DNA of 64,000 nt from Sepiola atlantica. Lineage: Eukaryota > Mollusca > Cephalopoda > Sepiida > Sepiolidae. Of the stretch, positions 1-11,344 are shown piece after piece. A program made the position numbers and the translations under genes. The first letter of the stretch is position 1. Every line of letters begins with the position of its first letter. Under the pieces are notes generated by a model. The model saw only the letters and a program-made list of their open reading frames with translations. It made no database searches and was not told the origin of the DNA. Location: contig OY744525.1 in NCBI GenBank assembly GCA_963556195.1, positions 26,844,413 through 26,908,412 of the forward strand, written 5' to 3'.

Positions 1-156
1 GATGGATTCAGCTGATTTTTGGCAGAGATAGAGGTTCTAGGGTCTAGTTGATGGCATTTTAATTTCAGTTTACCATATACCTTAGTTTACCAGAAAATTC
101 CAAAAAACCTTAAAAATGACCATTGTATTGAGGCATAGCCTTTACAAAAGAATGAC

Positions 157-551
157 ATTCCATGATAAATGCCAGTATACTGAAATCATATGCCCTTATT
201 AGGGTTAAAATGAAAATTCATATACACTAAATGTACAAAAGCAAGGAAATTCCCAAATGTTTACACTTTTATTGTCATTAAGGGTATGCGGGCACAACTG
301 GGCTATGTATTTTACTGGTAGGAATTTTTCTTCAGCGCACCTCACACATTTCATCCACTCATGCATAGAGATTTATACTGTAGTGATGTGATAATGAAAT
401 GGTTTTGTTGATATGTAGTCATACCCTTAATTAATTACAATAAAAGTGTAAAAATTTGGGAATATCCTTGCTTTTGTACATTTAGTGTATATGAATTTTC
501 ATCTTAACCCTATTAAGGGCATATGATTTCAGTATACTGGCATTTATCATG

Positions 552-555
<4 letters not shown>
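157..555. mobile_element. Foldback (inverted-repeat) element
   Basis: Two arms of about 135 bp (157-292 and 419-555) are near-perfect reverse complements and are separated by a spacer of about 125 bp. The outer ends read ATTCCATGATAAATGCC and its complement. There is no coding capacity, and the right end runs straight into a (TA)n tract. This is a MITE-like or foldback element of unknown superfamily; no convincing target-site duplication is visible. The first 156 bases of the window hold nothing recognisable. Confidence 0.75.

Positions 556-614
<59 letters not shown>
554..614. repeat. (TA)n microsatellite
   Basis: About 60 bp of pure TA dinucleotides directly abut the right end of the foldback element. 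A further short TA run lies near 705-722. The region 615-890 is otherwise AT-rich with no gene. Confidence 0.95.
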
Positions 615-622
<8 letters not shown>

Positions 623-892
623 AAGGAGTAAAGCTACCAACATTTGTAAAATGTTTTTTTCAACATTTATTTATTATTTTGTTATTTTATCATTTTATAA
701 TTTTATATATATATATATATATGAAAAAAAACATAACTTCATAAAATAAGGTGTAATAAATATATTTATTTCATATAGCCTGTAAGTGCAAGATGTATAT
801 TTGATTAAAAGAAATAACTTCCTTCCCTCTGCATTCATCACAGAATCAGCAGAAATATATTTGTTTAATATTAGAAGAAAAATAACAATTCA

Positions 893-1545
893 GAAATATA
901 TTTGTTTAATATAGGCTGAAAAATAAGGTGTAAGAAAAATATGTTTTAATATAGGCTAGAAAATAAAATGTAAGAAAAATATTTATTTAATATAGGCTGA
1001 AAAATAAGGTGTAAGAAATATATTTGTTTAATATAGGCTGAAAAATAAGGTGTAAAAAATATATCTTTTAATATAGGCTGAAAAATAAGGTGTAAGAAAA
1101 ATATTTGTTTAATAAAGGCTGAAAAATAATATATAAAAAATATATTTTTTAATATAGGCTGAAAAATATGGTGTAAGAAATATATTTTTTAATATAGGCT
1201 GAAAAATATGGTGTAAGAAATATATTTTTTAATATAGGCTGAAAAATAAGGTGTAAGAAATATATTTTTTAATAAAGGCTGAAAAATAAGGTGTAAGAAA
1301 TATATTTTTTAATATAGGCTGAAAAATAAGGTGTAAGAAATATATTTTTTTAATATTGGCTGAAAAATAAGGTGTAAGAAATATATTTTTTAATATTGGC
1401 TGAAAAATAAGGTGTAAGAAAAATATTTTTTAATATAGGCTGAAAAATAATGGGTAAGAAATATATTTTTTAATATAGGCTGAAAAATAAGGTGTAAGAA
1501 ATATATTTTTTAATATTGGCTGAAAAATAAGGTGCAAGAAATATA
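893..1545. repeat. About 41-bp tandem repeat, 16 copies
   Basis: A unit of 40-42 bp containing GGCTGAAAAATAAGGTG recurs about 16 times with few differences (TATAGGCTG or TATTGGCTG, GTGTAAGA). A single diverged unit recurs at about 2335-2370 inside a second copy of the flanking sequence. There are no unique spacers, so this is a minisatellite and not a CRISPR-like array. Confidence 0.9.
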
Positions 1546-1610
1546 TCTTTTTAATAATGGACAGATTCCTTTCATACACCTTTCTTTAAGGCTTTTCTCT
1601 TAATATATAT

Positions 1611-2215
1611 AAGATGTTGTCAATGCTGCTGCAAAGAAAGTGGGCTCCCTCTACCGAGCTAGAAAACTTCTCACACCTGCCAGTATCCTATATCTCAAAG
1701 CCACCATTTGCTCATGCATAGTATTGTTGTCACATCTGCACTGGTGCACCAAACACTAGCCTCTCCTTCTTGGACAGGGTCCAAAAAAGAATATCTAATC
1801 TAATAGGTCCCTAACTATCAAGCATGCTCCAGCCTCTGTCCCATCGCCGCAATGTTGCATCAATGTGCTTGTTTTACAAGTACTTTAATGGATTGTGCTC
1901 CAACGAATGTGCTGCACTGGTGCCCCCTCTATGTAAATAGCCCCGATCAAACCGTCAGTCAGCAAGATACCACTTCTTCACTGGGGAGGTCCCCAGATGC
2001 CGGAGAGCTTTCTACTCATACTGCTAGCCTTTGGAGTTCCCTTCTTGCTTTCTGTTTCCCTGACCATACTAGCATACAGACATTTAAATGTAATGTGAAC
2101 AAGCGTCTTGCTGCAAAACTCCCCATATATGATTCCCCTAATTCACAGTAGCCCCCCTACGTCTCAGTGGCATTGGGCCTTGTTTGGGGTGAACTTAAGT
2201 AAAAAAATAAATAAA
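1611..2215 (+). pseudogene. 3' end of a Jockey-superfamily-like non-LTR retrotransposon
   Basis: Translation in shifting frames gives the C-terminal part of a LINE reverse transcriptase: KKVGSLYRARKLL, then an ICTGAP-like stretch, LDRVQKRISNLIG, a CLFYKYFNG motif and a C-terminal KRLAAKLP. It is frameshifted and 5'-truncated. The 3' end carries GCCTTGTTTGGGGTGAA followed by an A/ATAA tail, shared with the copies ending near 32745 and 51605. The clade was not resolved from sequence alone. Confidence 0.8.
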
Positions 2216-2235
2216 TAATAATAATTCAGCAGAAA

Positions 2236-2465
2236 AAGAATTAATTTCCCTCTCTGTATTCGTCTCATGATCAGCAGAAATATATTTGGCTAATCATATA
2301 AGCAGAAAAATAACAATTCAGAAATGTATTTTATTATATACTGAAAAATAAGGTGTAATAAATATATTTGACTAAGAGAGGCATTCCAATAATAAGGGCT
2401 CAGTTTAATAATGGACGGATTTCTTTCATACACCCTTCTTTAAGGCTCCTCTCTTAATAATTCAG
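2236..2465. repeat. Second copy of the sequence flanking the 41-bp array
   Basis: This stretch repeats what lies at 800-900 (CCCTCT...ATTC...CAGCAGAAATATATTTG) and at 1550-1605 (AATGGACAGATT, CTTTAAGGCT, CTCTTAATA). The LINE fragment at 1611-2215 therefore sits between two copies of one repeat family, the first with 16 internal units and the second with one or two. From 2466 to 3080 nothing is recognisable. Confidence 0.65.
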
Positions 2466-3084
2466 CACTTGAAGGTTGCTTATGCTAACCTTGTTCTTGA
2501 CTATTCCCCATAAATTTTCTATGGAGTTAAATTCTTGATGATTTCAAATGTTGTCATTTTGTTTTCGAACAAAACGTTCTATATTATCTTCAAACAATCT
2601 CATGTAACATGTTATGCATGAAAATTGAGCATTAGAAAGAAAGCATTCATATTTCCAGTTTCTTCTTCTGCATATGTTTTACATACTTAGAACCATTAAT
2701 TTGTGGTACAATCTCTTAGATTCCCCTCATAAATAGACATGATTCTAGTTTGCTGACAATATTGAATACCAGAGTTTGGTTAAAGAAAATTAATTAGATT
2801 TCATCTTTCCTAAATTTAGCTAGAATTATAGATATCTTGATTAGTAAAATTAAAAATGTTATAAGTTTAATCACTGGTAAAAATCACAAAAATCCGTTCA
2901 GATAAATGTGTGAAATTCTTTGCTCAATGAACATGAATATAAGATCTTTTGTTTGATAGACTTGCATATCGCATTGGTCACATGAAATGTGACATATAAT
3001 TAATTCTGTCTTGGAAAAACATACAAAAGAGTTAGAAAAGGTTTCTCCTTGCTTGTTTTATTTCTTACTCACCCTCTCGTGTTT

Positions 3085-3345
3085 CTTTGGACTAAGATCT
3101 GATGACCTCAGGGGAAGATTAAATCTGGTCAGTATAGGGAGGTATGTGCAGAAAAGGTGACTTCGTTGTTTTGGACACCTTGAAAAAGATGGATGAGAGT
3201 TCTTGGGTTAGTAGATGTAGAACAGTTGCGTTAGCAGGGACAGTTTGCAGATAAAGGCCAAGAAAAACATGCGAGAGACTGATAAGGATGTATTTTAAAG
3301 AAAAAGAGATGAATAAAAACCTGACCAGAGATATGTTAGTTTGGA
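3085..3345 (+). pseudogene. LINE reverse-transcriptase C-terminal fragment
   Basis: Conceptual translation gives LRSDDLRGRLNLVSIGRYVQ, then an RW/CFGHLEK-type stretch, which is the characteristic tail of a LINE ORF2 (RLRWFGHVERMD in intact relatives). It has multiple stops and frameshifts. The same family is better preserved on the minus strand at 7735-8045. Confidence 0.7.
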
Positions 3346-4025
3346 AGTCAGTATGAAGTCCTCATCGTTGGTCGCAGCTATTTTTTAGACTCAACACCGA
3401 GAGCAACAACGGTTGCATGCAAAGTCAGAGAAGGTTTGGTGCAGAACATAAAAAGGGATGACGCAGAAGCAACGTTGTTAATCTCACTCCATTTATTTGC
3501 AGTTCCGTCATACGCAGAGGACGGATCCTGATACCGACTCCTGGATTTTACCAGAGCTATGTTAGTCGGGTAGTTCTGACACTACCACGTTGCCACCACC
3601 CCTACCATGATGAGAACAGGTTGGACCTAAGGGTCTGCTGTTGCTTCTGATGATGATGGTTGAGCTCATAAAGATTGTGCCTCAAGATTGTCTGGGCTGC
3701 ATGAAGTCCTCGTTCGTTGCAGCTAATTTTGTTAACCTGCAAGATTGTAGGTTTTTACTCCCGACATTGAGAACAGCAAGGTTTAGCGGTATCATGCGAA
3801 GTCAGGGAAGGTTTGGCCCAGAACGCACAAAGGAATGGCGCAGAAGCAACATTGTCACTTTCACTCCATTGATTTGCGGTTCCGTGCCTGAGACGCCGTT
3901 GCTTGCCACACACAGAGGCAGAGACGACCAGAGAACGACAGATCCTGATGTCGGATTTTTACCAGAGCCCTGTTAGCCAGGTTGCTCTGACACCACCAGA
4001 TTGCCACTTCTACTACCACGGTGAG
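3345..4025 (+). repeat. Two tandem copies of a LINE 3' untranslated unit
   Basis: Two units of about 330 bp (about 3345-3650 and 3660-4025) share GAAGTCCTCRTCGTT, AGAAGGTTTGG, CGCAGAAGCAAC and GATCCTGATRYCG in the same order. A third copy lies at 32868-33195. The first unit follows directly on a LINE RT tail, so it is probably that element's 3' region. A poly-T run follows at about 4089-4114. From 4120 to 5020 no gene or repeat is recognised. Confidence 0.65.
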
Positions 4026-5019
4026 GAAGGATTGAATTTTAGAAGGAGTAATGATGATGACGACGACGACTATTAATAATAATAATAATTTTTTTTTTTT
4101 TTTTTTTTTTTTTTTAATCACTGGAAAAAAATCACTAAAAATCCTTGACTTGATCAAATAAAATAAATTCATTCTGTCTTGGAAAGCCATAAAAAGGAGT
4201 TAGGAAAGATTTCTTCTTGCTCATCCTGTGCCGAAATATAGATAAATGAATTTTCAGTCAATTCTGGCCTCAGCTTATTCTTCCTGGAGATTTTGATTTT
4301 GACTCCTGGTTAAATGACGATATTGCAGTCAAATGCAATGATCGGCCAATAAAAGAAGCAGATCATTTATTAGTGTTTTAGGAAGTAAAAGTCGAGCAGC
4401 TCCAGATTTGGACATGCCACCCCAAATCACTTGTTTACTTTTAATGAAATCTCATATCCAGACGCATTCTGGTGTCCTTTTATGCTTTACAATTTGTGGC
4501 AGAGTAGGATGATCTGAAAACTGACGAAGAAAGAAGAAATATCTTGCATAGGAAAAGATTTGTGCACTGTTTGTCATCTGTTAAAAAATAAGTGTAATAA
4601 AAAAAGGGCAATTTTAGTAAGTCTTAGAATACGTTTATTTATACGGTTCTATCGCAGTCACAACCAATTAAAGCTTTCCCTTGATACTGAATACAGACAT
4701 CGGAGAACTGATTTTTTTTTTCTCTTAACTCCATTAATTGGCGAGATCAGAGTTTTTAGACTTGTAAGACCGTTTTTTTGTGGGAGAGAGGGGGGGGGGG
4801 TAATTATATTTGGATCTACTCCTCCATCCTGAACTCTAGAAATTAGACTTGAAATACCAATCTCTGATGGTCTTACATTCCCAGATTTTTGATTTAGGAT
4901 CTATACCCACTTTTCACTGGTAATTAAGTCAAAACTTTACCCAAATCTTCAGGAGCCCAAACTTACTACTGTGTAACAAAAAGGATTGTCACAATATTAG
5001 AATTCTAACTTATCTAACA

Positions 5020-5380
5020 TATAAAGTTATCTTGTCGGATTTTAAGAAGCACACTCAAATAGCATTTCAGCTGACGAACCAAACTTTGTTTCTGACTAGC
5101 CAATTGTTATTTGTTATTGTTGTACCATGTTATTTGTAATATAACAATGTATTTTGCTACAATTTATTACAAAAAATGACTTTGTCCAGCACAGACGACT
5201 GGTAATATGAAACGTTTTTAATTAATCGCCTAAAAATTAAAAACAAAAACATTAAGGGGAATAACTCATTTTTAATTGAAGAATATAATAGGAGTTGTCT
5301 ACCTTACAACTAAAATTTTATTTTTTTCTGTATAAGTTTAAAAATGTGCAAACTAATGAAACATTTCTATAATAATGTCA
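5020..5380 (+). mobile_element. Helitron-type repeat, degenerate copy
   Basis: Collinear with 19630-20013 through AAAGTTATCTTGT, CTGACTAGC, TTATTGTTGTACCATG and GTTGTCTNCCTTACAACTAAA. The better copy ends in CAGCTAG followed by T, which is a Helitron-like 3' terminus. This copy lacks that end. From 5385 to 6180 I see only AT-rich sequence and a short GAGA-rich stretch near 5555-5590. Confidence 0.5.
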
Positions 5381-6184
5381 TTGCTAAATAGCTCCATATG
5401 TTGCATACAATCCAGGCTTCTGAACAATTTCACTGACAGTGCTTGGTTAGCCAGTGGAATGCAGTTTTCAGGCACATACATACGTATTACACATCACAGA
5501 CTACTCTTGAAGCAGACAGAAAACAAGTGATAATAGAGAAAGAAGAACAACGAGTGAGGGAGAGAAAGGGAGAGAGAGAAAGAGAATTGAAATTAAAATG
5601 ACACAGTTCAGATGGAGGTCAACAGCTAGGTCAAAAATCCAGTCAGGAGAGAGGGAGGGAAGATCAAAGAAGTCAGTAGGTAAAGAAACAAATAAAAGAA
5701 GAATTTGAACAGTAAAATAATAAGATATGTAAAATTAATATTAATTTGTTTTTTAAATTTCGTAGCATCATAATTTTCTATGGCTTTGGTATTGAACGTA
5801 TAACTAACATATATATTTTAAAAGATTTGGTATTGAAAAATAGTGAAGCATTTTTATTTTTGATAACATTAGTAGCAAATGCCACATTCTTGAAATTCAT
5901 GATAGCGTTTAAGCATGATAGCGTTTGTGAGCTGTTTTAAATAATTTAAGAATCAAACTGTCACACAATTATCATTTGCACCTTTTTGAAGCAGAGCGAC
6001 GTATATTTGAGCAAGAAAACGTAAGTCTACAATTGACAATATTAATTATGACATTTAAATAAAACTGTTACTAACCCTTGACTTTTTGGTTAGCTTGACC
6101 CTTGTTAGTGTGAATCAATGAATAAAACCTTAATAATGAGATATTAAGAGTCAGAACAAAATATATTTTATCTAATAAAATATT

Positions 6185-6500
6185 ACATCTATTACTAATG
6201 GACATTTGGTATCTGTCTGAGCATGTAACTATACTATTACTGCTATTAATATACTATTGTACTTCTATCGCTAATGGAGATTTTGGTATCTATGTCTGAA
6301 AGCCTAACTATACTATTACTTCTATTAATGTACTATTGTACTATCTTTCAATGTTCAATCCAGGAGGGGTAGTTTAGTCCATCCTCCCAAGCATTACTTC
6401 CTTCTTTGGAGGAGGGTAGTATACATCAAAACTAAATTGCCACAATCAGTTACTCATTAGCCAACATACATTATATATACTGGCAAAAATATGCGACTGG
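6185..6500. mobile_element. Partial FB-like repeat (right half)
   Basis: Two direct copies of GGTATCTGTCTGA...ACTATACTATTA, then TTCAATCCAGGAGGGGTAG, CATCCTCCCAAGCATTACTT, and finally CTGGCAAAAATATGCGAC. The same modules in the same order form the middle and right half of the complete foldback at 42556-43396. The region 6501-7060 holds nothing recognised. Confidence 0.55.
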
Positions 6501-7064
6501 AGTTGTTAGAAGTTTTTAGTGAATGTAATTGTTCATCGACTAAGCATCAAATAGAGCATAATAATTGTTTCTTTAAAATAAAATGCTAACAGTTCATAGG
6601 ATATTTTTCTTTTCATAATGTTCACAGTAAGTGGAAATGTAATTATTTGAATACTAGTTGAAGAAGAGAGCTTGACTAATATATAGTTGTTGAGGTTGAA
6701 TTTTTTTTCTTTTACAAAGTTACCGCTTATCAAGGCCCACAGGCCATTCGAGGATAAAGGTTACTTAGTTTGACAGGTCAATAGTGAAACACCGAAGGGA
6801 TTAGAAACGATGGTTGTAACTGGTCAGAAATTGACTATTTAAGAAGACGGCTCAACCAGAATTTGTTTACATTGAACTTGAAAACGAGGTTGAATATCGT
6901 TTATGTAAAAGATTCTGAGATGTTCACTCATTGGAAGTCAACTGATATTAAATTCAACTTGTGAAGAAATCGAGTTTTTTTCTTATTCTGGGAAAAGTTG
7001 TCTTCTTTAACTTGTATGGGTTGGAACATGACGCCACACAACAACAAACCAAATACATGGTAAT

Positions 7065-7260
7065 TTGTGTCATTCAAACTACTATTCTTATCTTGGTTGT
7101 TATTTTCATAACGTTTCAGCCAATGTAACCTCAGACCTTCTTCAGGTGCATCTTTTCGAACTTGGGAACCTATACAGAATTCTGAACAAAACCCTTTATT
7201 TAATCCATGGGGGTAGATTGTTCTCACTCCATCATTATCTAAAGAGTACGTAATGGGACT
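7065..7260. mobile_element. Single arm of a foldback repeat family
   Basis: Contains ATAACGTTTCAGCCAATG, ACCTCAGACCTTCTTCAGGTG and AACCCTTTATTTAATCC. These match the left arm of the inverted-repeat elements at 9125-9465 and 57605-57845. No opposed arm is visible here, so it is an incomplete copy. Confidence 0.6.
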
Positions 7261-7324
7261 CAACAAGTTATTCATCTTCATTGTTTATGAGGAATATTAT
7301 GTTTCAGTATCAAATAACCCACAA

Positions 7325-7640
7325 AAGTTTTGATACTATTTATCTTCCTCCCACAAGGTAAGATGTGACACAAGGTAGGGAAAGTGGGAAAACCAGCGCT
7401 CGAGAATTTGAGCACTCTGGCTATTAAAAATTGCCTGGGCAGCCCCGTCGGCATTCCCCGGTAGGGGCGCCTCAGGTGATTAGCAATAAACTAACCCCCT
7501 CTCAAAGTGTGAGAAGGCAAAGCCTGAGAGGGTGCACCTCCTAGAACTGCACAAGACGGACAACCGATAGACCGGCGTGAATCTAGACCCGAAGGCTCGG
7601 ACAATACTGGTTTATTGGGCGGGGTAAAAGTCTTGATGTT
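7325..7640 (-). mobile_element. U2-SINE family copy, lacking the U2 head
   Basis: Shares the body of the SINE at 42220-42503: CCTCCCACAAGGTAAGATG, TGACACAAGG, AGCGCTCGAG, CCCGTCGGCATTCCCCGG, GCCTCAGGTGATTAGC and AAAGCCTGRGAG. The U2-like segment expected at the right end is absent, so the copy is 5'-truncated in its own orientation (minus). An (ATC)n run follows at 7658-7682. Confidence 0.75.
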
Positions 7641-7734
7641 CCATAAATCAGACCCATCATCATCATCATCATCATCATCAGTTCAACGTCTGTTTTATAT
7701 GCTGGCATGCGTTGGACGGCTTTTAGAAATTAAC

Positions 7735-8045
7735 TTTTAAACTAACCTATCTCTGACCAGGTTTTTATTATCCTTCTTTCTCTCAAGTTTATCCTTATCA
7801 CTTTCATGTATTCCTTGGCTTTCCCCTGTGAACTGAACCTGCTACCTCAACTGTTCTACATCTAGTAACCCAAGAACTCTCATCCATTCTTTCAATGTTA
7901 CCATACCAATGAAGTCTCCTGTTCTGCACATATCTCCCTGTACTTCCAAGATTTAATCTTTCACTGAGGTCATCAGATCTAAGCCTATCTTTAAGAGTTA
8001 CATTACACATCCATCATATCAGTCTTATATAATTTCTCACCATGC
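7735..8045 (-). pseudogene. LINE reverse-transcriptase C-terminal fragment
   Basis: The minus strand encodes an open 68-residue stretch (7804-8010) with VTLKDRLRSDDLSERLNLG, RLHWYGNIERMDESSW, RCRTVEVAGSVHRGKPRNT. This is the typical C-terminal segment of LINE ORF2 proteins. It continues with stops towards 7735 (NLREK). No RT catalytic domain is present. From 8050 to 8690 nothing is recognised. Confidence 0.8.
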
Positions 8046-8694
8046 AGCGCATGTCCTCAACCCTCACATGCCAGGTTTAACTTCTGTACATCATCACACT
8101 GCATACACATGCCTGATAGACGCTTCTTCAATAAATGAAAAATAAAACAAAAACACTCGGCTTTCTGAAGATAACCTATGCCCACATACAGGCTCAGATG
8201 ACCTAGTCAAAAATTAACTGAACTCAAATTGGCCTGAAATAATGTCTACACAGACATGAAAGACGTGAATAGATACCCTATAAAAATAATGCATACATGT
8301 TTAAAGTTGCTGCTTCCTTTATCGACGGCAAGTACCCGAAGCCATACAAAGCAGTAGTAAAAAATTTGAAACATCCAAACAACTGAAAAATACGAACCAA
8401 TATGTTAACAAATGTTATAGTTTTCAGTAGTTTGCACTGTTTTAAGTAAAAATGTAATCCTTACTATAATGGAAATTTGGTGTCCGTATGTTTGGAACCA
8501 ATGCTCAGAATATTATTTAAAAGAAAATGGCATTGAGTAACACCAGTGTTTATCTTTATGTAGTTAAATAGAATGACTTGTTTTATTTAACAGCAGTTTC
8601 TTTTTAAATAGTACTTTACTACAAATTTACACACACAAAAGCTCAATTATATAAGTTAAAACAAAAACAAATTTTATTAATTTTTTTGATAATT

Positions 8695-8980
8695 TCTTTT
8701 TTGGATGAGATCCAACACATTTGGATATGTCTACAAAGTCAGAAAAGAGCACAGCTCCTACGACTTTCAGAAACATTTATTGAACACTTAGAATTGCTGA
8801 AGCATGGAACAAACTTATCAGTTGATGGCTTCTGAGACACTACATCCTTTAAAATCATCATGCTTCCTGAAATTTGCCAAAACTACACCTGATGTCCCCT
8901 CTCCATACATGTGCACTGCACACATGGACATGCACTTTTGATGTGTTGTAGTGCACCTGAGCACTGTACACAATGATTTA

Positions 8981-9023
<43 letters not shown>
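8695..9023 (+). pseudogene. L2/CR1-like LINE 3' end with (ATT)n tail
   Basis: Degenerate translation gives YKVRKEHSSYDFQKH..., then AEAWNKL-like and SETLHPLKS-like stretches, the usual end of L2/CR1-type ORF2. The non-coding 3' end reads GTGCACCTGAGCACTGTAC, CAATGATTTAA and then (ATT)n. A homologous 3' end occurs on the minus strand at 36649-37190, where a Helitron has split it. Confidence 0.75.
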
Positions 9024-9025
<2 letters not shown>

Positions 9026-9124
9026 GCTTTAGATGTCCGTAAGTCCCTTCCCCAATGTTAAGAATCACTTTTATAGAAGGCTACCAGGAGCATTTCCATA
9101 TAAAACATAACATGTAGCCAAATA

Positions 9125-9465
9125 ATTTGGATTATTTGGACTACTGTTCTCATCTTAAGTGTTATTCTCACAACGTCTCGCCCTATGTTACCTCCGACCT
9201 TCTTCAAGTGTATCTTGTCAAACTCAGGAATCTGCACGGAATTTCGAACGGAACCCTTAATTTGATCTACAGGTGTAGCATGCTCTCGTTCAGAATTACT
9301 GACGACTTCTACCCGGTCATGGCTGACGGAACGAGAGCAAGCTACCCCCGTGGATTAAATAAAGGGTTCTGTTCAACATCTAAAGAAGATCGGAGGTCAC
9401 ATCGACCGAAACGTGATGAATTACACTCAAGGTGAGAACAGTAGTCAGAATAATCCAAATTATCG
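9125..9465. mobile_element. Foldback element with arms of about 150 bp
   Basis: The left arm (TTTGGACTACTGTTCTCATC ... CTCCGACCTTCTTCAAGTG ... AACCCTTAATTTGATC ... GCTCTCGTTC) is mirrored in the right arm (GAACGAGAGCAAGC ... GATTAAATAAAGGGTTC ... GAAGATCGGAGG ... GAGAACAGTAGTC). Same family as 57605-57845. The apparent ORF across it is a by-product of the palindrome. From 9466 to 10030 there is nothing convincing. Confidence 0.8.
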
Positions 9466-10035
9466 ATCATCATCACAAAAATTCAGAAATATGTAGCCAA
9501 ATGTTACTTTTTAAAGGTTTAATTTTGCAAGGAGGTGTTTTACTCAGTTTTGCATTCGAATTTGTTTGAGATTTGTTTAGAAATTTGTGAAATACACACA
9601 TTCATCCATCCATCATCATCATAATCATCACCATCGTCGTCATCTAACATCTGTTGGGAATATACCAAAGAGGGATTCCAATCGTCTTGGTTGAGATGGA
9701 GATACACAACCTGTATACTTGCAGTGAGTTTAGATTTAGTACCCAAAAACTAATATTTAGTATCATGAAGCCGTGATCAAGCCTTTCGTTTCCTTGGCAC
9801 AATTGACCCTCAGCCATTGCTTTCTATCATTTAAAAGTTACAGAGGAAATGGATATCTGGTCGAAGAAAGATTAAATTGAATAGAATAAATGTGATTAAC
9901 TTCTTTTTTTTTTTAAGACGTGTCGTGACCAGTCGCTTGATCAGATCGGAACTCTCCAACCTTCCATTAATCCCAAGTAGGAGCTAAAGTGGAGTGTTGC
10001 AAATCACGTGACCATTTTCTTCCTTTTTTTTTAAA

Positions 10036-10093
10036 ATGGAAATCGCTCCAGACAAAGGATGAAGCCACTTGATGTAAGGAGCTAACAAGAACG
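10036..10093 (+). mobile_element. Short SINE-like fragment
   Basis: AATGGAAATCGCTCCAGAC, then GGATGAAGCCACTTGATGT and GGAGCTAA, preceded by a T-run. A near-identical block lies at 37163-37213, again behind a T-run. This is a dispersed repeat of unknown class. Confidence 0.5.
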
Positions 10094-10377
10094 AAAGATG
10101 ATTATCGCAAAGACAGGCAACCAGGACATAGACTGCTCAGCCTCATGGATTCCATCCTTAAATACTACAGATCACAACCCATGGCCAACAGATGGCCCTG
10201 TTGGGTATTGAGGGTACCTCTCTGCATAGATGTAGTCAGTATGTTCTACAACCCTAGACGACAGGGCAAATGTAGTGAAGTTCCCTTCAATTTTCAATCA
10301 ACTTGGGATAACCTATTTATTTTTTGGTTATTTTGATAAAATTTGGATATAAACAAAATTAATCTTTTCACTGTATC

Positions 10378-11051
10378 GTGCTAGGAGTTTATGTTCGGAA
10401 CACCCTCCCCTTGACTAGAGAACATAGGTTAGAATCAGATGACCAAGCCAACATGTGTTTTAGATTGACCTTACATCACAGCGTTAGTTACTTATATTTC
10501 TTATATCGTTCTCCTTTGACCCAGGACTGTATCCTGTTTACCTCTGTCTCTGAAAGCATAGAGCACTCTCACTCGACTCGAATGCCGAAATACATGTATT
10601 TGGGGATTTTAATGAACATCACCGTGACTGGCTGGAATTCTCCCGCTTTACTGACGCAGCTGGTAACTCTACGTATAATTTCTTCTAAGCTCACTCCCTC
10701 TCACAGACTGTCGCTTTCCCGACCTGCCTGCCTGATCATGTAGACCAGCAACCCTCACTTCTCAACCTGTTCTTGACCTCACTGCCCGAAGCTTGTGTGA
10801 CAAATGCCTATAGCCTGCTCGGGAACACTGATCACGTGGTAATGATTGATATCACCCTAAAAACTCGTCTCAAAGCTGATGAGCTGTTGCTCAAAACGAC
10901 GAGATATTACGAGCAGGCTGATTTTGAGTCCATCAGAGATCACATCAGCGATGCCCCATGGAGTGAAACCTTCTCACTCCCTGATGATCAGTATGATAAT
11001 GAGTTAACCGAATGGGTCAAAGCTGGCATTGAAACGTATGTCCCCATGTGA
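10378..11051 (+). pseudogene. LINE endonuclease (EEP/APE-type) remnant
   Basis: Spliced conceptually across frameshifts, this reads as the second half of the apurinic-like endonuclease domain of a non-LTR retrotransposon. An N-terminal stretch (GVYVRNTLPLTRE) is followed by the catalytic GDFNEHHRDWL motif in another frame (about 10596-10635), then ADHVDQQPSLLNLFLTSLPE-type sequence and the active-site TDHVV near 10830. Intact LINEs use this domain to nick target DNA. At least one frameshift and one stop make it a pseudogene, and no RT domain follows. Confidence 0.8.
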
Positions 11052-11088
11052 AAATGGTACTTTATGCCCCTTACTTTATGCATTATAA

Positions 11089-11202
11089 GTTGAGGATCAA
11101 GGTTAAGTGGGGTAATCATGGGAAAGGAATGGCTCCCTCCTTTACACCTTGATGTAATAACTTGCCCTCAACTATGGTCAACAAATTTACTTTTACTTAT
11201 TT
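11089..11202 (+). repeat. LINE/SINE 3'-tail repeat, copy 1
   Basis: AGGTTAAGTGGGGTAATCAT, GGAATGGCTCCCTCC, CACCTTGATGTAATAAC and TTTACTTTTACTTA occur in the same order at 12405-12505. It lies just after the endonuclease remnant, so it may be that element's 3' tail. Confidence 0.7.
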
Positions 11203-11283
11203 TCTTCTACGATAAAAAGAAATGCTTCTGTTTTTTTTCATCATGAATCAATCCTGAGCAAGGCTGAGACTGGTCCTGCTGGT

Positions 11284-11285
11284 AC

Positions 11286-11343
<58 letters not shown>
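11284..11343. repeat. (CA)n(TA)n microsatellite
   Basis: About 45 bp of CA dinucleotides run into TATATATA just before the next foldback element. Confidence 0.95.

Positions 11344-11344
<1 letters not shown>

Noticed and set aside
893..1545. Regular array that might be CRISPR-like
   Set aside because: Units are contiguous with no unique spacers, in a eukaryotic AT-rich context; it is a minisatellite.
3641..3976. 111-codon plus-strand frame as a gene
   Set aside because: It lies in a tandemly repeated LINE 3' unit whose other copies are not open.
10880..10910. CTGATGAGC ... CAAAACG in the endonuclease remnant as a hammerhead
   Set aside because: The motif spacing is wrong and it lies within conserved coding sequence.
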